Assembly (NCBI GenBank): GCA_002104985.1
Contig: MCGO01000002.1
Location: 620,001-684,000, forward strand
Direction: 5' to 3'
DNA length: 64,000 bases
Source of the DNA: Rhizoclosmatium globosum
Taxonomy: Eukaryota > Chytridiomycota > Chytridiomycetes > Chytridiales > Chytriomycetaceae
Positions 57,316-64,000 of the stretch are shown piece by piece. The number at the start of each line of letters is the position of its first letter. Position 1 is the first letter of the stretch. The notes under the pieces are model-generated. The model was not told the DNA's origin, did not search any database, and worked only from the letters and a program-made list of their open reading frames with translations. Both the position numbers and the translations under genes were made by a program.

Positions 57316-59929
57316 TTAGAACAAGAGCTCGGTGTACTTTGGAAGTGGCCAGTACTTGTCAGCGACTTGCTTCTCGAGGGCATCTGACTTCTCTCTTACG
57401 TCCTCCATGGCAACAGTGAGCTCCTTTCCACAAGCCTCACCCTGGGCCTCCTCATGCAGACCTTCGATCTTGGTGATCAAAGCCTCGAGCTTCTCGTTGG
57501 AGTCAGTCAAAGCAATGCAGGCCTTGGTCAAGGAAGCCAAGATCTTCTTCTCTGGGAGCGCGTCAACACCAGCAGTCTTCTGGGAGTTAATAGAATCGGC
57601 AAGCTCCTTACGGTAAGTGAATGCAGATGGCAACACAGAGTTAGTGATGATGGAGCGGAGAGTGTTTCCTTCAATCAACAAGTCCTTGGCGTACTTCTCA
57701 AGAAGAATGTGGTATCGAGAAGTCAACTCAGACTCTGAGAGAATGCCCTGAGAGATAAGCAATTCCTTGTTGTGTGGAGCAAGGAGCTGCTTGAAAGCCT
57801 CTGGACAGGACTTGATGTTTGGAAGTCCACGCTTTTCAGCCTCCTTAACCCAGTCGTCAGAGTAACCGTTACCCTCGAAAATGATCTTCTTGGAGGCAGT
57901 GGTGAACTGACGAACAACGCTGAGGATGTCCTCCTCAGATGGGACAGCCTTTGAGCCCTTGGCCTTGTTAAGAGCTTCGCTGACCAAGTTGAGAGAACGT
58001 GAAACAGCAGCGTTGAGGAGCACAACAGGGAACGATGGGGATTGCTTGGATCCGACGGCACGGTACTCGAACTTGTTACCAGTGAAGGCGAATGGAGAAG
58101 TACGGTTACGGTCAGTCAAGTCACGAGCGATTGGTGGCATGGTTGAAATCTTTAAGTCAAGGACAGTTCCACCAATTCGAACAGTCTCGAGGTGTGGCTG
58201 AGAGAAATCAGCAACTGGGCGCTTGGCCTCGATGGCATTGAGGACCTCAGAAAGGTGGTCACCCAAGAAAGCAGAGACGATAGCTGGTGGAGCTTCGTTG
58301 GCACCAAGACGGTGCTCGTTGGAAGCAGACGCAATGGATGAACGGAGAAGTCCTCCGTGCTTGTAAACAGCGTCAAGGATGGCAACGAGAACCAAGAGGA
58401 AACGGTAGTTGGTCTCTGGGGTAGCAGTTGGGTCCAACAAGTTGTCACCAGAATCGGTTTGCATGGACCAGTTGGCGTGCTTTCCACTTCCGTTGACTCC
58501 CTTGAATGGCTTCTCGTGGAAGAGAACCTTAAGCTTGTGACGGTGGGCAACTTGGTGGAGAACCTCCATGGTGGCCAGGTTGTGGTCAACAGCAATGGAA
58601 GCTTCCTCGAAGATAGGAGCAACCTCGAACTGGTTTGGTGCGACTTCGTTGTGACGAGTCTTGACTGGGACACCAATACGAGCAAGTTCGTACTCAGCCT
58701 CGGCAATACAAGCCAAAACACGGGATGGAATTTGTCCGAAGTAGTGGTCCTCGAGCTGCTGGTGCTTTGGTGGTGGAACTCCAATCAAGGTACGTCCAGT
58801 AATCTTCAAGTCTGGACGCAAGTTGTACAAGGCACGGTCAATCAAGAAGAACTCCTGCTCACATCCCAAGGTAGTAGTGACACGCTTGGTCTCGTTGTCG
58901 CCAAGAGTTCTCAAAAGCTGGACGGCAGCGTTGGAAAGAACTTCGCTGGAACGGAGCAAGATAGTCTTCTCATCAAGAGCCTCTCCGTTGTAGGAAATGA
59001 AGACGGATGGGATGTAGAGGACAGCAGTTCCGTGTGGACCACGACGGATGAACATTGGGCTGACAGGGTCCCAGATAGTGTAACCACGGGCCTCAAAGGT
59101 GGATCTGACACCTCCGTTGGGGAAAGAGGAAGCATCAGGCTCAGATTGCAAGAGCTGACCTCCGGAGAAGGCGTCGATAGCGTAGGTCTGTTAGGCACAT
59201 GGGAAGGTTGAGAATTTTTCAAATTCGGCCAAGTCATACAAAATACCTCTTCCTGTCCAGCAACAATCTGAGACTTCAAGGTGAGGAAAGAGTCATGCTT
59301 CTCGGCAGTAGTACCAGTTTGTGGCTGGAACCAGTGGGTGAAGTGGGTAGCTCCCCTTTGAATTGCGTTAGTAAGATCTCTTGGATCGTGGATTCACTCA
59401 CTTGTCCTGGGCCCAGATACGAGCGGCATGTGCCACAGCATCAGCAGTTTGACGGTCCAATTGCTGACGTCCCTGTAATCCGCAAAGCTCAGTTTCAGTT
59501 TCCAAGAGAAGCAGTAGTGAGGAAAAAAAGAAAACAGATCCGAAGCACGCGCAACTCTGTCCATTAGAGCCTGGCAGAAGTAGCTCTGTCTTCTTTCATT
59601 GAATATCCCAGATTTCCAGCCCGAAAGGCGCGATTAGAAGACTTCGTTAGGCCGCGTTTCCAACAAGGTTCACCCATAATAACCAAGCACGATAACGCTC
59701 TGATAAGAAAGAGGGAGTGGCACTAGTTTCCACGCACCTGAACTTGCTTGCAGAATCGCTGGTAAACTGGCTTTGGAAGCGCAGTGGACATTGCCTTGCG
59801 GTCAAACACGTCAAGGCCGAACACCTCCGATGGGTAAAGGTGGCGCTGGCCGTTGGTTGGCCAGTCAATGTTGCGGCCAGTACGGTCCACGTTCTCCTGA
59901 AGAGCGGCCAAACGGGCTGTTTGAGACAT
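57316..59929 (-). CDS. Glutamine synthetase type III
   Basis: ATP-dependent glutamate-ammonia ligase of the large GSIII class. Start 59929 (MSQTARLAALQENVDR). The first exon ends near 59737. A 262-base intron, longer than others here, leads to LDRQTADAVAHAARIWAQDK; then GATHFTHWFQPQTGTTAEKH, AGQEE joined to TYAIDAFSGGQLLQSEPDAS, and the uninterrupted last exon 59151-57316. GSIII signatures: FEARGYTIWDPVSPMFI, CEQEFFLIDRALYNLRPDL, RHNEVAPNQFEVAPIFEEAS, HEKPFKGVNGSGKHANWSMQ, AILDAVYKHGGLLRSSIASA with SNEHRLGANEAPPA, and NRTSPFAFTGNKFEYRAVGS. Total is about 735 residues, as expected for GSIII. Fungal glutamine synthesis is usually credited to type II, so this gene is noteworthy. Strong codon bias implies high expression. 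Confidence 0.95.
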
Positions 59930-60083
59930 TGGGTTGTTGGTTGGTTTGAGATGACTTTTGGTGATTTTTTCTTTTCCTTTGTGCCTTCCGATTTTTGACC
60001 CCTTCCAATACAGATAACAATTGATACATAGATAGGCATTGTACGGGAGACTCGGGAGACATTATCAGATGCTGCTTTATTAT

Positions 60084-63044
60084 CTATTTACGCTCTCTCA
60101 CTGCCTTAGCCCTCAGAGAAGCTAAGATGGAAAAATGGGCTGCCTCTGTTGTCATTTCCGGACTTGATTCCAAAAGCTTGGCTCTTGCTTCCTTGAATCC
60201 CGATGATAACTCATCCAGCACTGCTTCCCCTTCTCGTATCCTTTGAAGCATACTTGAGCTAAGTCCCATCATAGTCTCGGCTTTGCCTTCAGGCTGATAT
60301 CCTTTTGCAAACTGACTCATCATTTGCCAGCTTGACGGTATAGGAGATACATGCGGGGAATCTGAAGAAGTTTTTTGACTTCTACGACTTCTTTTTGACG
60401 GCTTCGTTGGCGGAGGTTGGTCAGAGACGCTTTGAGCCGATGTTGATTGAGAATATGGAACGTATTTGGCACAGAATCCGTTTCCTTGATCAGCTCGCAT
60501 TGTATATGAAACGGGTACATTCCAGCCAGGTAGCAAATCCGAAAGTTGCACGGTGACTTGGTTATTTGATCCAGGGGGCAGATCTACAGTCCCAGTGTAT
60601 TCGTCTTCCTTTCCCTTGTGATGGTATTGCCATAGGGCCCAATATCGATCTATGAGGAATAAAGCTCAGCAAGTGAGGTTAATGACTCAGTGGATACCAA
60701 CCGACGTTCGCGTGATGAACGAAAAAGAGGGGGTCATTCGTGGACAGGTCAATAAAATACAGATCCCCTTGGACTCCACCCATGTAATAATGGACGACGT
60801 TATGAGCTGCTTCCGCCGCTTTGGTGAAATTATCGTAGTACTGAGACGTCAGCACCAGTGGATACATTGCAGAATCATCGTAGATAACAACATCGAGCGT
60901 ATAATTACGCGAACTGCATTGACCAAAGTAAGAAGTCCAGTCTTTCGCGAACCCATCCTTCAAGCAAGTTGGATAAGGAGAGTTTGGATCTCCTCGAGTT
61001 CCAAACTGTCCACTTCCTTTACCAAATATGTCTTCATTCGCGAGAGGGGCATCACCATCGAAACCCCAATCCCAATACGGCAACACAACGGATGGATCTA
61101 TTTGCTGGAGCGCCTCTTCAAACAGTCGCAAGTAGTATCGGTGCCAAGGCCAAAAGCTTGGCTAAATCAACGTTCAGATCAACAGTATTACTTTCACTAC
61201 TCACAGTTTGATGAATGTAATCGATAACACTGGCGTGAATGGACACGAGATCATCAAAATAACTCCTCCGCCCAGCAGTTGAAGGAAGTGAACGTACACC
61301 CTGAACCGCTTTGATGTAAGCCATCCGTTCCGACACGGTCAAATCCCTCCATTCTTTTCGATAGTTATATGATTTGCACTTGGATTGAGTAAGCGTTGGA
61401 TAAAAGACGGAAGGCTGTGTTGGCAAAAAGTACTGATAAAAAGTATCTCCCGACTGGCAAACTCTGAAGGAACGAATAAGACCCTTATATTTCGAAAAAT
61501 AATCTTACTCTTGATCAATGATGGCTTTGTTTGGGTCTTTGACATTGAGACCAAGGCATTTGAACGAATTGGCTATTCGGATAGTACCGTCCGTGTCAAA
61601 TATCATTGATTGACTAGAGTCACTTCCACATTGATACAGCTATATCATAAACGTTAGCACAAACATTGAAGTCACTAAGAGCTCACCTTCAACTGAGTCC
61701 CATTGTTCCGATCTGCGAAACCTGCACATTTTACCTCACCTTTTGAATTTGTGTATACCAACTGTGAAAAAGACCGGGACCACCATTGAGATGGATTGTT
61801 TTCGTCGCATACCGCTGCTTCAACGCCGTTGTCCTTGCTATTGACTTGCCAACATAAAAATCCACTCGGTGTAGTATAGGTACTAGCTTGAATGAGAGTT
61901 TTATTACTTGGAATGCTCACAGGTTGTGATGATGATGGTTCTGGCGTTTGGGGTAGAGTGACTGGTGAGGAATCCGTTGCATTTGACGAAGGTAATATAA
62001 AGTACTCAGAGCTGCGATTGTTGCACAGCCTGTTATCAGAACTTGTTAGAATAAAACAAATTCGGACATTGAACCTTACGACTGGGTTGCAACCGCAGGT
62101 TCCAAGAGAGATCCAGACACCATATCAATGCACGAGCCCGACAACAAGTTTTGAATAGTTTGACCTTGTTGCAACGGTTTCCCGAGATTGAACACTTGAT
62201 ACTTTGTTTTCATTGGATTGTCGTTGCATGGAAACATCTGAAGCCTCAATCAGAACCACTTCATTCAATCGGAATTACAAACCTGAACATCCGCTTTCGC
62301 AGTATCAAGGCACAACTGTCCATCAGAAGACTGAATGAGGATACTTCCGGTTGTTCCAACTGAAATAATAGAAAATGTTTGATTGGATGAATTTGAATCG
62401 CATTCAGCGCTGATGACGGGGTTTTCTCTTCCTTGCGAGACCCAACACTGTCCGTCCGCTGTATTGATATGTCCGGTTGCCTGCAAAGTAGTGGCGTCCC
62501 GACTATAGAGATTGTGACAGGAACTACGGTGATCGATTAGTTTTAACAAGCCAAGAAGTGATAATCACCTGTGCTCGACTATTCGACTGTTCGTCGAACC
62601 TTTCAGACAAGTTCCAAACAAAGATGACTCAAGATGATGGTCTCGAACAGTAAACTCTTGGCTAGCAGAATGTTTGATACACTTCGCAACCTAGCAAGAA
62701 TCATCAGTAAACGATGAAGCAAAAAGACCGATTGCGATTACCGTTACGTCATCTTTCTCTGCGTGAACGCAATGGCCCTCCGAAGATATCACATTGTATG
62801 TTATCGCGTTTGAGTTCCGCCTTTCTCGATTGACTCGTTTCGCTCTAACCAACGTCCATAATTGCTCACTTTCAGTGTGATTGCACGTGTGAAGCTCAAT
62901 AGGCGATGAAAGTCCCTTTGAAACCCAACAGAGGGAAGGATCTATCCCGTCAGATATCACCCGACGATGTGGACTCGATGCGCAATGGCCACCATGGATG
63001 AAGAATATCGTAAGGAATCCCGCGAACATCCAGCTGTTCGACAT
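60084..63044 (-). CDS. Secreted tyrosinase with N-terminal beta-trefoil lectin-like repeats
   Basis: Copper monophenol oxidase fused to lectin-like modules. The signal peptide after 63044 reads MSNSWMFAGFLTIFFIHGGH. The N-terminal half has several Cys- and QxW-like segments (DPSLCWVSKGLSSPIELHTC; GQCWVSQGRENPVISAEC; GQLCLDTAKADV; GFLCWQVNSKDNG). These look like ricin-B-type carbohydrate-binding folds, inferred from spacing. The tyrosinase core follows: HASVIDYIHQT joined by a 43-base intron to PSFWPWHRYYLRLFEEAL (CuA), LPYWDWG, HNVVHYYMGG (CuB start) and [20 protein letters not shown]. A Pro/Ser/Lys-rich tail and helix end at VRERK. Exons join in frame throughout. Likely secreted; acts on phenols or wall-bound substrates. 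Confidence 0.85.
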
Positions 63045-63249
63045 GCAAGGCAATCTTGTCGCGAGAAATTTTTGGGGCCGGAGGTAGCCGGACGACGGAG
63101 CTGTCAAAACTTTGAAGGGCACCCCGCCCAACTCTTCCAGCATGGCCATTGAATTGAAATGACGTGCGATATTCAACCAAAAAACAAACCAGAATTATAA
63201 ATAAGATTTTACGCGTCAAAGAATAAAAAAGTCCAAAAAGCATTAGTAA

Positions 63250-63967
63250 TCATTCGTCCTCCCTGATTTCTGAATGTGGCTGGAGAGGAATGATTCCAAC
63301 ACTTGAAACCACAATCGAATCATCTGAAGAAGGATGATCATCCAAGTAATTGATAAGGTGAGTCAATGACGATTTTCGCGGAGTGAATACCGCCTTTTTC
63401 GCAGAGACCAACGGCACTTCAGTCACGTCCGTCATAGTCACCAACTGTGTCGTCTCGACAGTTTCAGTTGCAGTGGATGTCTTCATTGTTGATTCCAAGA
63501 TATCAACTTTCTCCTCAGCAAAATCGATGTCAAATGTCACCGATTTGCGTTTCTTGGCTTTCGATTTGTACTAATGCAAGAAATCAATTCCGACGCGCTC
63601 TCCATACTGTACTCGGATGAGCGCCAAATGAAATATCAGCTTCAAACACATGCTTTGGTCAGTCGCATCGAGAATGAAACTATCCCAATTTGAGATTCTT
63701 GTGGAGTATAGAAACTTTACCAATTTCCTTGTTCTCTGTGGGCGACAGTACAGGAGAGTGGCATGGAGTCTTGGGGAGGATGATATCATCATCATAATCA
63801 GTAGAGCAATCAGTTGATATCGCCGCATCGGATTGCACAATTGGATCCACTGTCATGTCGAAATACTCTGAAAGCTCGAGGTTGACGGTAGGTTTTTCAA
63901 CAAACACCTTCTCAGTCTTAATCACACTCTGCTGAATTGCGATCGTATTATTTGCTTGTGACGACAT
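63250..63967 (-). CDS. Hypothetical acidic Ser/Thr-rich protein
   Basis: Start at 63967 (MSSQANNTIAIQQSVIKTEK). The first exon is acidic, with Thr/Asp/Pro-rich text (SDAAISTDCSTDYDDDIILP, CHSPVLSPTENKE). The last exon has KAKKRKSVTFDIDFAEEKV and ends in SEIREDE, with a cluster of Val/Thr/Ser. The intron between them, starting near 63725 with GTAAAG, is not resolved: the acceptor near 63572 does not give a clean phase. No domain is recognised. A nuclear or signalling role would be speculation. About 30 bases upstream of the start lie at the window edge. Confidence 0.5.
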
Positions 63968-64000
63968 CGACGTCTCTTGCGCTCTCGTTTGATTCGCTGA

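Noticed and set aside
60900..61160. Apparent frame change in the tyrosinase between YIHQT and the CuA block FWPWHRYY.
   Set aside because: A 43-base GTGAGT...TAG intron restores the frame and the conserved CuA motif.
1..64000. tRNA or rRNA genes in intergenic gaps.
   Set aside because: I looked through gaps over 300 bases and saw no convincing cloverleaf or rRNA-like conserved sequence, though this was by eye only.

Overview
The window is nuclear DNA of a eukaryote with compact genes, many short introns (about 43-75 bases, GT..AG) and intergenic gaps that are often under 100 bases. The best fit is a zoosporic (flagellated) fungus, probably a chytrid. Fungal-type content includes two secreted, GPI-type chitin deacetylases, an AVL9 secretory protein, a GATA factor, a sugar porter and a tyrosinase. 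Genes usually lost in Dikarya are also present: the axonemal protein CFAP206, a TRP-like ankyrin channel, a COP1 ubiquitin ligase, a PARG-like protein, an ANKRD40-like protein and two TIR-domain proteins. The taxonomic placement is inferred from gene content, not from a marker comparison.

Layout, 1-20 kb: UXS (UDP-xylose synthase, 5' end cut off), ubiquilin/Dsk2, AVL9, a long-tailed class I myosin, an unrecognised coiled-coil protein (-), a GATA factor (-), PGAP3/PER1 (+), an ANKRD40-like protein (-), geranylgeranyltransferase I beta (+) and a PARG-like protein (-). 20-34.5 kb: peroxisomal acyl-CoA oxidase (-), COP1 (-), a CFP1/Spp1-like PHD protein (+), a TRP-like channel (-), a degenerate tandem repeat, eEF1A lysine methyltransferase EFM5 (-) and a SWI3/RSC8 chromatin remodeller subunit (+).

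34.8-42 kb is the most unusual part. A TIR-Sel1 protein (+) and a multi-pass membrane TIR protein (-) sit either side of a sugar transporter (-). 42-47 kb holds a small membrane protein, CFAP206 (-) and two poorly understood minus-strand genes. 47-54 kb holds two head-to-tail chitin deacetylases (-) and an SLP1/SUCO-type SUN protein (+). 54-64 kb holds HSBP1 (-), a WW-MyTH4-RhoGAP protein (+), a type III glutamine synthetase (-), a lectin-tyrosinase fusion (-) and a partly resolved acidic protein (-).

The genes are mostly independent housekeeping units, not an operon or cluster. Shared themes are actin and cell cortex (myosin I, RhoGAP), protein turnover (ubiquilin, COP1), chromatin (CFP1-like, SWI3), wall and secretion (chitin deacetylases, tyrosinase, AVL9, PGAP3, SUN protein), flagellum (CFAP206) and possible NAD-based signalling (TIR proteins, PARG).

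A caution for the reader: about 20 otherwise well-conserved reading frames break at a point where inserting one base, usually in a short homopolymer, restores the frame. This looks like a single-base deletion error pattern in the assembly. Frame breaks here should not be taken as pseudogenes without reads or transcripts.
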